DNA from: Chaenocephalus aceratus
Taxonomy: Eukaryota > Chordata > Actinopteri > Perciformes > Channichthyidae
Assembly (NCBI GenBank): GCA_023974075.1
Contig: JAMFTG010000200.1
Coordinates: forward strand, 62,001-126,000
DNA length: 64,000 nucleotides
Direction of reading: 5' to 3'
Position 1 is the first letter of the stretch. The number at the start of each line of letters is the position of its first letter. A program made the position numbers and the translations under genes. The notes beneath the pieces are model-generated. The model saw nothing but the letters and a program-made list of their open reading frames with translations, did no database searches and was not told where the DNA came from. Positions 10,815 to 21,114 of the stretch are shown piece after piece.

Positions 10815-11490
10815 TGTTAGGAATCGTGGAAAAAGGTAGGACCCAAAAGCAGACTACAAAAAATGGAAAAAGGTCTTGAAACAAAAGCGAGCTTTATTTA
10901 AAAGCTGATTAACAAAACATGGCATAACTTGAAACGGTAACAGAAAACTGTGAGGAAAACTTCTGTGTAGCAATGCAGAACCAATGCTCAGGAAAGGATG
11001 GAAGCTGGGAAGTCTTTAGTCAAACACTGATATTTATTGAGAGAGAATAACGGCCGGAGAGTTCACAAGGTATATTCACATCTTTCTTGTGCAACAACCA
11101 AATCAACTCTGGACAAAGGACGACAGGAACACAGATCTATGCAGCAGAAAAGGAGGGATCTAAGAGCCCGCCCTTTCTCTAATCAGTACCAGACATTTGG
11201 AACAAAGCACCTCTGTATTACAACTTCTCATGTGCCCAAACCCCTCACCCACAGGAAAGGAAAAAGACCTCTTGACCTGTGTCCTCCTGAGAAATTACTT
11301 GCAGGAACATGCAAGAAAGACTGAGAATCTCTAAATACACAGATCGGATTAAAATATTCTCTTACAAAAACAACTACACAAAAACTGACCGTGAGAAACA
11401 TGGAGGAATACCGGAGAGACAACCAAGAAACATGACGTGAAGGGAGGACAAACAAACAATGAACCGACACCGAATACAGGAAGAGACAAG
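10815..11490 (-). mobile_element. E1 left (3') LTR, interrupted and incomplete
   Basis: Homologous to 24723-25211 over 10815-10960 and 11373-11490. It carries an insertion in between (10964-11372). After 'aggaagagacaag' the sequence departs from the right LTR, so the inner 200 or so bases are lost or replaced. Confidence 0.7.
10964..11372 (-). mobile_element. Solo ERV-like LTR inserted in the E1 LTR
   Basis: It starts TGTGTAG and ends AAACA. The flanks are 'acttc' and 'actac' (4 of 5 identical). It contains 'atatttattgagagagaata', the complement of a polyA signal region. A related sequence is at 58330-58823, sharing 'gtcaaacactgat' and 'cggccggag'. This explains the gap in the LTR alignment. 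Confidence 0.55.
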
Positions 11491-11754
11491 AGGGAAAGCT
11501 CCGGTTTTGGGACAAAATTAACATGGGATCACTCCGGTCATTCTATGTACTTCGTCTCACTAGAATATTAACGGTCAGATTGAATACAACATCGACCCAT
11601 TTTCTCCGGTCAATGACGGGAGAGTTTTGAAAGTGACAAAACACTGTTTCACATATTTAAAAACAATTAAACAATGTTTACCCAGGATTCAGGCACCTTC
11701 CCTGGCTTGTAAAATGCGGTGATGTGCCCTGGAGGTATCAGACTATTTCAAACA
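11491..11754. other. E1 interior, no gene seen
   Basis: No frame or repeat was recognised apart from a first weak copy of 'acccaggattca' near 11680. Confidence 0.3.
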
Positions 11755-12445
11755 TGTATACCCAGGATTCAATCACTTTTCCTGGCTTGTGAAGTGCTGT
11801 GAAGCAGCCTGTTCTCTGGGTGCAGTCTGGGTGCAAGAGCCATGTGCTGCAAGGATCTCTCTGGGTGCGCTCTGTGAGTCGCACAGCCCGCTTCTCTCTG
11901 GCTGCTCTCTCCCTCTATTCACAGCACTTTTCCCCAGCTTTCAAAGACTTATTGCTGGGTGGAATAGCCATGTGCATCACCCTGTGTCTCTGCCTGTGAG
12001 TGTGAGACCCTGCTAACAACAGTGACTCTGCTGTACTTATCTTCTTGTACATTTCACGAGTCAAATGTGGACGAAATGGACAGTTTCCTGTCCATATGAC
12101 CGGCTGTTTATGCAGTCAAATGTGCATTTGAATTAAAACAGTTTAATGCACTTTTAACACTCATCTACCCACAATTCAAGCTGCTTTCCTTGGTTACAAA
12201 GTGCTGTGAAGCAGCCTGTCCTCTGGGTGCCGTCTGGGTGGAAGAGCCATGTGCTGCAAGGAGCTCTCTGTGTCTCTGTGTGTGAGTCTCACACCCCACT
12301 TCTCTCTGGGTGCTCTCTCTGTATTCACAGCACTTTTCCCCAGCTTTCAAAGACTCATTGCTGGGTATAAAAGCCTTGTGCATCACCCTGTATTTCTGCA
12401 TAGGTGCCTGTGAGTGTGAGACCCTGCTAACAGCAGTGAACCTGC
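11755..12445. repeat. Two tandem copies of a 0.4-kb unit
   Basis: 'gtgctgtgaagcagcctgt' occurs at 11794 and 12201, a 407-bp period. Each copy continues through 'ttttccccagctttcaaaga' to 'gagtgtgagaccctgctaac'. Part of the E1 interior. Confidence 0.85.
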
Positions 12446-12957
12446 TGCCAGCATTACGAACATATTAATCAGGCATTTTAACACTTTTTTTTCCATGAAA
12501 ATGATTTGTATTCACTATCATTGGGCTATACAAATCAAATTCCGGGTAATTCGGAGCACAATTGTAGCTTTTACTATTTAAATGTATCTTTATTATATAT
12601 TTTTGGGCTATAAAAATGACATTTCTGGGTGACTTAGCCTTATGGAGCTTAGCCCACAATTCCCGGAGGTTCCAGGCCGAATTTTGGAGCTCATAGGCGG
12701 CTTGCCATGCGCCCCCACCCGTGGAAAGAAGAAAGAAGTAAAGAAAATGGTCAATTATATCTTAAAAAAAATCAAAAAAGCTCAACCCTTCGGCGCTTCG
12801 GGCCGAAGCCCCGGACACTTTTCCACTCCCCCGTTGCATTTTACAACGGAGAGGGGAATCCAGGCCTCCCCTCCTCCGTCAAAAAAATTCTTTCATCATT
12901 TTCAAGCTACCATCTACACGAAATCGGACTCAAAAAAAAAACGGCTGTCTCACTTCG
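12446..12957. other. E1 interior, no gene seen
   Basis: A GC-rich patch 'cggcgcttcgggccgaagcc' lies at 12791. Frames here are not protein-like. Confidence 0.3.
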
Positions 12958-13345
12958 TGGAGGAATGTATCCGCTCCATGTGTGCTCTGGCTCGGATACA
13001 ATTGTTGCATGGAGACCCCCCAGCATGGTTCTTACCAAACTTTAAGTTTTTGAACTGGTCTCTGGAGGAATGTAAGGGGGGTTGTCAGGGGACTCTATCC
13101 GCCTTATGAGACACTATTTCCGGATACTTTTCTTCCATTTTCACCACTCTTCTATGGATCTCCAAAAAGTTAACTCTTTTTCTGACTCTGGAGGAATGCA
13201 AGGGGAGTTGACAGGGGCTCATGATGCACTATTTTCGGATACTTTTTTTCATTTTCAGCCCTTCTCCATGGATGAATTTCAACTTATTTTTAAAAAATGT
13301 TGGTCAATTTGACCTAGTCTGGTACCGCATTGCCTGGAGGATAGG
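12958..13345. repeat. Imperfect repeats of about 105-146 bp
   Basis: 'tggaggaatg' or a close variant occurs at 12958, 13063, 13189 and 13335. Two neighbouring units share 'cggatactttt' and 'ctatggat/ccatggat'. The spacing is irregular, so it is a decayed tandem array. Confidence 0.6.
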
Positions 13346-13784
13346 ACCGAGAGATGGCAGACTCTCTGGCCGCCTCACAAGTCACTATTGTCGGACACTT
13401 TCTTTGCTTTACCCCGGTTCTATCACTCTTTCCTCCTTTGACCATAAAACGTGTTTCCTGCTGGGGTACTGCCTGGTTCCGGGGCACCCCAAACCCTCTC
13501 ATTGTCGGGGCACCATGAATTGATGCATCGGACCCAATGTTGCCATCACCAGCCCCGCGTTGGTGCGGAGGTGGGACCATGTTACCAGGGGCATGAGAAC
13601 ACCTCCACAGGAAGGGGGTGGTGGTGCCGTGAAGAAGGCCGAATATGGATGCCGATGGGCGGACGGTAAAGCACCGCAAAATCCACCCCCCTTTTAGGTT
13701 TACCAGGGGCATGAGGTTCTGTAGGGTGTGATCATCTGGGTTTAGTCCGTGGGGCCCGGGGATTCACGGTGTGCAAGGTTATGA

Positions 13785-14095
13785 AAGTGTGCATGTGAGG
13801 GAGACATGCTGGAGGTCATTAGTCCATCCTTTGGGGTTCTGTGACGGGCCACATAGAGGTGCCATTACTGGTCTCTCTCCTGGAGGTGTGAAATAAGCAG
13901 AGTGCGCATGTGAGGGAGACATGCTGGAGGTCTGTAGTCCGTCCTTTGGGGGTCTTGAAGGGGCCACAGAAAGGTGATTTCCCCAGTCTCTGTCCTGGAT
14001 GTGTGAAATAAACAGAGTCCCCATTTCAGGGACACATGCTGGAGGTCTGTAGTCCGTCCTTCGGGGCTCTGTGAGCCGGCAAACAGAGGGGGTTT
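13785..14095. repeat. 115-bp minisatellite, about 2.7 copies
   Basis: 'acatgctggagg' occurs at 13804, 13919 and 14034. Each unit includes 'gtccgtcctt' and 'tgtgaaataa'. Part of the E1 interior. Confidence 0.85.
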
Positions 14096-14207
14096 ACCCG
14101 TCGGATTCCAGACGTCCCTAAACAAAGTCAAAAACTCCCAATTGGGTGGAAGGAGGCGGTCCGGAGGACGGGTCTGGATCAACAGCCCAGGAAAGGCATA
14201 GTTCATT

Positions 14208-14335
14208 GAGGGGTTCTCGGGCGGACGGCCCGGGGTTAAGGCAGAGTCCATGGTGGGGGTCTCGGGCGGACGGCCCGGGGGCAAGGCAAAGTTTGAGGAG
14301 GAGGTCTCAGGCGGACGGCCCGGGGGCAAGGCAGA
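14208..14335. repeat. 45-bp GC-rich minisatellite, 3 copies
   Basis: 'gcggacggcccgggg' occurs at 14221, 14266 and 14311. On the minus strand it reads in frame as repeats of PGRPPE, 15 residues per unit. Similar RPPE/RPPD repeats lie beyond the LINE at 22918-23156. Confidence 0.85.
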
Positions 14336-14344
14336 GGTACCCTT

Positions 14345-15981
14345 GTGTTCGCTTTTTTCCTGGGATTAATTGTCAGCCCGCATGTCGGCAAAACTGACGG
14401 ATTGCCTCCCAGCAATATCTCTGTTCACTTCGGACATTCGGATGGTGGAACCTCTGGAGCGCTGACTCCATCGGATAGTTTTTACCAAAAGCTGACGTTT
14501 CATGGCACGAAATGTGCTCTCCCGTATGCCCTTTTTACTCTGGACTCTCTAATATCGAAGGATCCGAGCAGCCCCGCCCCCCTGAGGAGCGACGCGTCCA
14601 GAGCCCATGTGAAAAAATCATCTTCCAGACTGTTAATATTGTTACTGCTTTTACTCTCTGGTAACGTTAACATGAACCCTGGTCCTGAGTGTTTCTCTGC
14701 TTCCCTGCATCATTTGCCAACTCCAAATGAGTTTAGCTGTAGGCAAGGACTGGGTTTTCTGCATGTTAATGCTAGAAGCCTGGTGCCCAAATTAGATGTT
14801 TTCAAGACCTGGTTTTTAGTTGCTAAGCCTGATACTGTTGTAGTTTCTGAAACCTGGTTAAAACCGTCTGTCACTGACACCGTTATTCACATTGATGGAT
14901 ATAATGTATTCAGAGCAGATCGTAAGGGCAGAGCTGGTGGTGTTGCAATACACACTGCTGAGAAACTACAGTGCTCAGTCCTTCACTCAATTTCAATTCC
15001 AAGGCAATTTGAGTTTCTAGCGGTCCAAATAACTATAGCAAATGCTCCTCTCACTGTTATTGGCTGTTATTGGCCTCCATCGGCCATCATGGATGCAACT
15101 ACTAGCCTTACTGAATTGTTGTCTACGTTTTCTTCTGAAATCATATTATTGGGTGATTTCAATTGGGACTGGTTGAGTGATACATCTTCACAGTTTAAGC
15201 AGGTTTGTGATTCTTTGAACTTAACTCAGCTTATTGATAGTCCCACTAGAATAAACCCAGCCAAACCCAATAACGATACCCTTATAGATGTCATTCTAAC
15301 AGATGCAGCTCATAAGTACGTGTCTGTTGGTGTTTTTCCTAATGATATCAGCGACCATTGCATTATTGCTTGCGTTAGGAACACTAAGTTGCCCAAAGCC
15401 AAGGGCCTTATCGTGTTCAGGCGCTGCTTCAAACACTTCTCTGAGCAGGCTTTCCTTCACGATCTGGCGGAGGTTAAATGGCACTTCATAGCGTTAATTC
15501 CATCTGTTGATGTTGCCGTCCAATTTGTTATTGATCACTTTTTATCGATTATTAATAGACATGCCCCCCTTAGAAAATTCAGAGTTAAGAATAGGAACAC
15601 TCCATGGTTTACTAGAGAACTATCGGATCTAATTCATGATCGAAATAAGCAATGGTCCTTAGCTAGAAAGTCTAACACTAGTGATGACTGGCTTCTTTTT
15701 CGTGTCCTCAGAAATAAATGTTCAGCCCTTATTAAAAAAGCTAAAGCTGATTACTATCTGAGCTTAACCACTGATTGTTTTAATGACCATTCTAAGTTCT
15801 GGAAAACAATTAAATCACTTCAGAACAAGAAGGTTTCTAGTTTCCCAAAAAAACTGAAGGTCAGTGATTATTTTACTTCAGATTCAGATGGTATGGCTAA
15901 TGCTTTCAATGCTCACTTCAAAAAGGCTGGTCACATGTTTGATGAGCAAAGTCATGACTCTGTAAATGGTCGTACTCACAG
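14345..15981 (+). pseudogene. LINE ORF, 5' part: 2A-like motif and AP endonuclease
   Basis: The frame is open throughout. A hydrophobic run of leucines (residues about 96-104) is followed by GNVNMNPGP (106-114), a 2A-like motif known in some L2/CR1-group LINEs. An apurinic-type endonuclease domain comes next: LGFLHVNARSLVPKL, VVSETWLKPS, ILLGDFNWDW and NDISDHCIIAC. The endonuclease nicks target DNA during insertion. No in-frame ATG lies upstream of the motif, so the true start is missing or lost by 5' truncation. The frame is broken at 15981 by the gypsy, which terminates it in the LTR. Confidence 0.85.
15977..15981. other. Left target-site duplication of the gypsy (CACAG)
   Basis: CACAG ends at 15981 and is repeated at 21110-21114, immediately after the 3' LTR. 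Confidence 0.95.
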
Positions 15982-16398
15982 TGTCACAAGTTAGACACTT
16001 CTATTATTGTTTGTTTGATGGCTCATCTAAACTCTCCTGTCATTTCAGATCCCGCTTTCCTCCAGGCCCTTGTAATCAGCTCATTTCCCTCACCTGGTCT
16101 CCTCAGCCCTTCCCCTCACCTGTTACTCATTCCCTCATCACTCCACAGTATGTATACCACCTCACTATCACTTGTCCTTTGCCAGATTGTCTTGTCGTTT
16201 CCGCCAAGCTCTCCAGTGAGTGTTGTGCTCTAGTCCCGAGTTTTGTCCTGCCCGGTTTTCGATTCCTGCCTGCCTGTCTGACGGATTTACTGGTTTTGAC
16301 CCTGCCTGTCCTTGACCTGAAATAAACTGAACATTACTATATACTGGTTGTATCTGAGTCGTGCTATTGGGTTCTGATCTGTACCTGTGATCGTGACA
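15982..16398 (+). mobile_element. 5' LTR of the sushi-type gypsy
   Basis: TGTCACA...CGTGACA, 417 bp. The TATA-box position reads 'tatgtata' at 16149-16156 against 'tatttata' in the 3' LTR. 'aaataaac' near 16320 is the polyA signal. Transcript start is inferred at about 16180. Confidence 0.95.
16181..16190 (+). promoter_or_regulatory. Inferred transcript 5' end used as self-primer
   Basis: 'gccagattgt' here is the exact reverse complement of 'acaatctggc' at 16401-16410, and lies 32 bases after the start of the TATA motif. This arrangement is that of the Tf1/sushi group, whose transcripts prime on themselves. Confidence 0.65.
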
Positions 16399-16400
16399 GT

Positions 16401-16410
16401 ACAATCTGGC
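16401..16410 (+). promoter_or_regulatory. Self-priming primer-binding site
   Basis: 'acaatctggc' starts two bases after the LTR. It does not begin TGG, as a tRNA-primed site would, but pairs over 10 bases with the inferred start of the element's own transcript. Confidence 0.65.
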
Positions 16411-16415
16411 CAAAC

Positions 16416-17375
16416 ATGAATCCAGCCGACTCAGCGACAGAACCGCCTTCGCACGATATCGTGTTACAACGCCACGAGCAGCAGCTTACCTTCATGGCTG
16501 AAGCGATGCAGGAGATGGCCGCTCGTTACGAACGGACCTTTGTGAATCTCCGTGATCATCTTCAGACCCGTCCTGCAACGGTCCATGGCCCGGAACTAAC
16601 TCCAGCTTCCGCTGTTCGAATCCAGAGTCCTCCGGCATCGGATGCACGCCTGCCTCCTCCGGAACGCTACTCTGGAGCCCCAGGTTCGTGCAGACCATTC
16701 CTGGTCCAATGTTCCCTCGCCTTCGAGCTTCAGCCTTCCGCCTTCCCAACAGAAAGATCCCGGGTGGCGTATATTGTCTCTCTTCTCACGGGCAAAGCTA
16801 AAGACTGGGGTACCGCCGAATGGGAGAGACAATCCTCTGCCTGCTCGTCTGTAAGCGTATTCTCCGATGAACTGCGTAAAGTTTTTGATCACGTTACACC
16901 CGGAAGAGAGGTAGCTCGGGGACTGTTTAACCTGGTGCAAGGAGGGAGATCTGTGTCCGATTACTCCATCGAGTTTCCTACCATAGCTTCTTCACTTCTC
17001 GATGCCTTCTACAACGGTCTGTCGGATCGCCTTAAAGACGAGCTGGCAGCTCGGGACCTTCCTGCTGATTTAGATGAGCTGGTGGCTCTCTCCATCCGCA
17101 TTGACTGCCGTCTGCGGGAGCGGAGGAGAGAGAGGGTTTTCTCCGTCGCCCCTCAGGCTCCGCCTCTCCCGTCAGCGCATGCTACTGAACAGGTGAGAGG
17201 AGGATTTTCTAACTAGTCTGAACCAATGCAGCTGGGGCGGACCCGGCTCTCCGAGGCAGAACGACAGCGCCGCCTGCGGGACAACTGCTGTCTTTACTGC
17301 GGCCAGCAGGGTCATCTTGCCTTCTCTTGTCCTGTAAAAGACAGGGCTCACCAGTCATCCAGAGGGCGCTGGTGA
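16416..17375 (+). pseudogene. gag: Sushi-type gag with one in-frame stop
   Basis: ATG at 16416, 18 bases after the LTR. The capsid-like part (RYSGAPGSCRPFLVQCSLAF, YIVSLLTGKAKDWG) is intact to residue 266. A TAG at 17214-17216 interrupts the frame. It then stays open through a CCHC zinc knuckle, [14 protein letters not shown] (C-x2-C-x4-H-x4-C), to a TGA at 17373-17375. Because the stop precedes the nucleic-acid-binding knuckle, it is a lesion rather than a programmed gag-pol signal. Gag forms the virus-like particle. Confidence 0.9.
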
Positions 17376-20300
17376 GCCGTATGATGAATTTAGAAATGCC
17401 CTCTCGACCCCTAACCCATGCTCAGCTGAGCTGCTTGGGGAAAATGCACACTGTGGCAGTTCTTATTGACTCTGGTGCTGATGCCAGTCTTTTGGACATA
17501 ACACTGGCCTTTCAAATGGGACTTGGTCGGGAGGCTTTGGAGAAGCCCATCAATGCTACAGCTCTAGATGGTCGTCTTCTCTGCAGAGTGACACACCGTT
17601 CAACTCCAGTTCAAATGAGCATGTCAGGTAATCACAGCGAAACACTCTCTTTTCACCGTATCCATGCACCACATCAGCCTGTCATTTTGGGGTTTCCTTG
17701 GTTAAGGAGGCATAATCCTCATATAGATTGGGCTTCAGGGACTATTAGAGAGTGGAGTGCTCATTGTCATGCTGTCTGCTTAAGATCTAGTTCCTCAATT
17801 GATTCCAGTCAGCCGAGTATCTCCGAGTGTGAAGACCTTTCTGGTGTTCCCAAGGATTACTGGGACCTTAAAGAGGCCTTTAACAAAGTTCGGGCCACCT
17901 CACTCCCGCCTCATTGCGCTAATGACTGTCCTATTGACCTGTTACCTGGTACTTGTCCTCTTAGAGGTCAACTTTTTTCTTTATCGGCTCCTGAAACTAA
18001 GTCAATGGAGAAGTATATCAATGACTCTTTGGATGCAGGGCTTATCCGGCCTTCATCATCTCCTGCTGGTGCAGGTTTTTTCTTCGTGGGTAAGAAGGAT
18101 AAGACTCTGCGCCCATGCATTGACTACAGAGGACTCAATAACATCACTGTCAATAACAGGTACCCCCTTCCACTTGTTTCCTCTGCATTTGAACTGTTAC
18201 AAGGCGCTACTATTTTTACCAAGCTGGACCTACGTAACGCGTACCATTTGGTGAGAATCAGGGAGGGGGACGAGTGGAAGACGGGATTTAACACTCCTAG
18301 TGGACATTATGAGTATTTAGTCATGCCTTTTGGACTCACCAATGCACCTGCAGTTTTCCAGGGGTTGGTGAATGATGTTCTGCGGGATCTTCTCAATATC
18401 TGTGTTTTTGTATAACTGGATGACATTTTGATTTTTTCCAAGTCTAAACAGGAGCATGTGGTCCATGTTCGCCTAGTCCTCCAGAGGCTCTTGGAGAACC
18501 ACCTCTTTGTCAAGGCCGAGAAGTGTGTGTTCCACACCACAGAAGTCCCTTTCCTGGGATTTGTGGTCTCCACCGGAAACATCAAGATGGATCCTGAAAA
18601 GACCAAGGCGGTGACTGACTGGCCACGCCCTTCAACACGCACGGAGGTCCAACGCTTTCTGGGTTTTGCCAACTTCTACCGGAGGTTTATTCGAAACTAC
18701 AGTTTGGTGGCAGCCCCTCTCACAGCTCTCACCTCTCAGAACATTCCCTTCCGGTGGTCCTCGGTGGCCGAAGGGGCTTTTGGTGAGTTAAAGTCACGCT
18801 TCACCTCTGCTCCCATTTTGATTTTTCCAGACTCTACTCTGCAGTTTACTGTAGAGGTAGATGCATCGGACACTGGAGTTGGGGCAGTTCTTTCTCAACG
18901 GTCGGCCGAGGATCAGAAGATGCACACGTGTGCCTTCTTCTCCCGGAAGCTGTCTCCAGCAGAAAGAAATTACGACATTGGAAATCGAGAACTGTTGGCA
19001 GTGAAACTTGCCCTGGAAGAATGGAGACACTGGTTGGAGGGAGCAGAGCAGCCTTTTGTGGTCTGGACTGACCACAACAATTTGGAGTACATCCGTTTAG
19101 CTAAGCGGCTGAACTCTCGTCAAGCCAGGTGGGCTCTGTTTTTCACACGCTTTGATTTTTCTCTTTCATACAGACCTGGTTCTAAGAACATCAAACCTGA
19201 CGCCCTGTCTCGCCAGTTCCAGCCAGAGAGCTCTCCATCTCATTCTGAGAATATCATCGCTTCTACATGTGTCATTGGTCTGGTGACCTGGGAGGTGGAG
19301 GATAAGGTCAAGCGCTCTCATGCTGAACACCCAGCCCCAAGTGCCTGTCCTGTTAACCGTCTGTTTGTTCCTGCCACTCTCCGTACCCAGGTTCTCCAGT
19401 GGGGTCATAACTCTCGCCTGGCTTTTCACTCAGGAGTGAGACGGTCCCTAGCCCTGATTCGACAGCGATTTTGGTGGTCTTCCATGGAGAAGGATGCCAA
19501 GGAATTCATTGCTGCTTGCCTAGTCTGCTCCCAAAATAAGACCTCACGCCAAGCTCCCTCCGGTCTTCTTCATCCCTTGCCTATCCCTCATCGTTCTTGG
19601 TCCCACATCGCCTTCGATTTTGTCACCGGACTACCACCCTCAGACGGTAACACAGTCATACTCACAGTCATAGACCGGTTTTCCAAGTCTGCCCGGCTTA
19701 TTCCATTAACCAAATTACCTACTGCCAAGGAAACGGCTGAAATCATGCTACAACATGTGTTCAGGCTGCATGGTCTCCCCAGTGACGTTGTGTCTGATCG
19801 GGGACCACAATTTACTTCTCGTTTTTGGTCCGAGTTTTGCAGGCTGCTGGGAGCCAGTGTCAGTCTCTCGTCCGGATTTCATCCCCAGTCCAATGGTCAA
19901 GCAGAGCGAATGAACCAGGAGATGGAGACTGCCTTACGCTGTCTAGCTTCCTCCACTCCCTCCTCCTGGTCGAAACAGCTTCTATGGGTTGAGTATGCCC
20001 ACAACACCCTTCCTAGTTCTGCTACTGGTCTTTCTCCATTCCAATGCTCCCGCGGATACCAGCCATCCTTTTCCCGGCACAGGAAAGGGAGGCCAGCGTC
20101 CCATCTGCACAGGCGTTTGTAAGCCGATGTCGATGCATGTGGTTAAAGGCCCGCTCCGCGCTCCTCCGCTTTTCCGACCGTTATCAACGGACCGCCAATC
20201 GCCGTCGCAAGCCAGCTCCACAGTACTCCCCAGGGCAACGTGTCTGGCTCTCCACACGGGATCTCCCTCTCAGAGTTGAGTCAAAGAAGTTGTCTCCCCG

Positions 20301-20680
20301 TTTTGTAGGCCCATTTCCCATAGCTAGGATTATCAATCCTGCAGCTGTCCGCCTGCGTCTGCCCCCTTCTATGAGGATTCATCCTACCTTCCACGTGTCC
20401 AAGATCAAACCAGTTAATGTGAGCCCTCTTCAGCCCCCCTCTACACCCCCACCACCACCCCGGACTATCGACGGGGAGACTGTTTACACTGTCCGTCGCC
20501 TCATCAAGTCCCGGCGACGTGGTAGAGGGTTGCAGTACCTGGTACACTGGGAGGGTTATGGTCCTGAAGAGCGGTCATGGGTGCCCGCTCGCAGTATCTA
20601 TGACCCATCTCTCATTACTGACTTTCACCAGGCTCATCCCGATCAACCTCGTAGGACGTCAGGAGCCTCCATAGAGGGGG
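17327..20680 (+). pseudogene. pol: Sushi-type pol: protease, RT, RNase H, integrase, chromodomain
   Basis: Pol lies in the -1 frame relative to gag and overlaps its end. In order: protease ([11 protein letters not shown]), RT ([42 protein letters not shown]), RNase H ([13 protein letters not shown]), a zinc-binding H-H-C-C region, the integrase core ([37 protein letters not shown]) and a C-terminal chromodomain ([20 protein letters not shown]), which defines chromoviruses. Breaks: a TAA at 18413-18415 exactly at the catalytic Y-x-D-D tyrosine, and a frameshift near 20060-20075. The last frame runs through the 14-G purine tract without a stop and into the LTR. Confidence 0.93.
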
Positions 20681-20692
20681 GGGGGGGGGTTC
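20674..20692 (+). promoter_or_regulatory. Polypurine tract
   Basis: 'gag' followed by a run of 14 G (20676-20689) lies three bases before the 3' LTR. This is the normal position of the plus-strand DNA primer. A G run this long is unusual and prone to length change. Confidence 0.8.
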
Positions 20693-21109
20693 TGTCACAA
20701 GTTAGACACTTCTATTATTGTTTGTTTGATGGCTCATCTAAACTCTCCTGTCATTTCAGATCCCGCTTTCCTCCAGGCCCTTGTAATCAGCTCATTTCCC
20801 TCACCTGGTCTCCTCAGCCCTTCCCCTCACCTGTTACTCATTCCCTCATCACTCCACAGTATTTATACCACCTCACTATCACTTGTCCTTTGCCAGATTG
20901 TCTTGTCGTTTCCGCCAAGCTCTCCAGTGAGTGTTGTGCTCTAGTCCCGAGTTTTGTCCTGCCCAGTTTTCGATTCCTGCCTGCCTGTCTGACGGATTTA
21001 CTGGTTTTGACCCTGCCTGTCCATGACCTGAAATAAACTGAACATTACTATATACTGGTTGTATCTGAGTCGTGCTATTGGGTTCTGATCTGTACCTGTG
21101 ATCGTGACA
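20693..21109 (+). mobile_element. 3' LTR of the sushi-type gypsy
   Basis: 417 bp, differing from the 5' LTR only by G/T in the TATA box, G/A in 'gccc(g/a)gtttt' and T/A in 'tcc(t/a)tgacc'. Confidence 0.95.
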
Positions 21110-21114
21110 CACAG
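21110..21114. other. Right target-site duplication of the gypsy (CACAG)
   Basis: Exact repeat of 15977-15981. Confidence 0.95.

Larger units (their letters stand above)
15982..21109 (+). mobile_element. Sushi-type Ty3/gypsy chromovirus, complete with both LTRs (5,128 bp)
   Basis: Order: 5' LTR, self-priming site, gag, protease, RT, RNase H, integrase, chromodomain, purine tract, 3' LTR. It is flanked by CACAG duplications. The LTRs are both 417 bp and differ at three positions (0.7%), so the insertion is young. The copy is no longer autonomous: there is a stop in gag before the zinc knuckle, a stop at the RT catalytic tyrosine and a frameshift in integrase. Confidence 0.95.

Noticed and set aside
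15982..16398. 119- and 81-codon frames in the LTRs as small genes
   Set aside because: They repeat in both LTRs and are non-coding LTR sequence.
17214..17216. TAG in gag as a programmed readthrough site
   Set aside because: It precedes the zinc knuckle in the same frame, and pol is in a different frame, so it is better read as a lesion.
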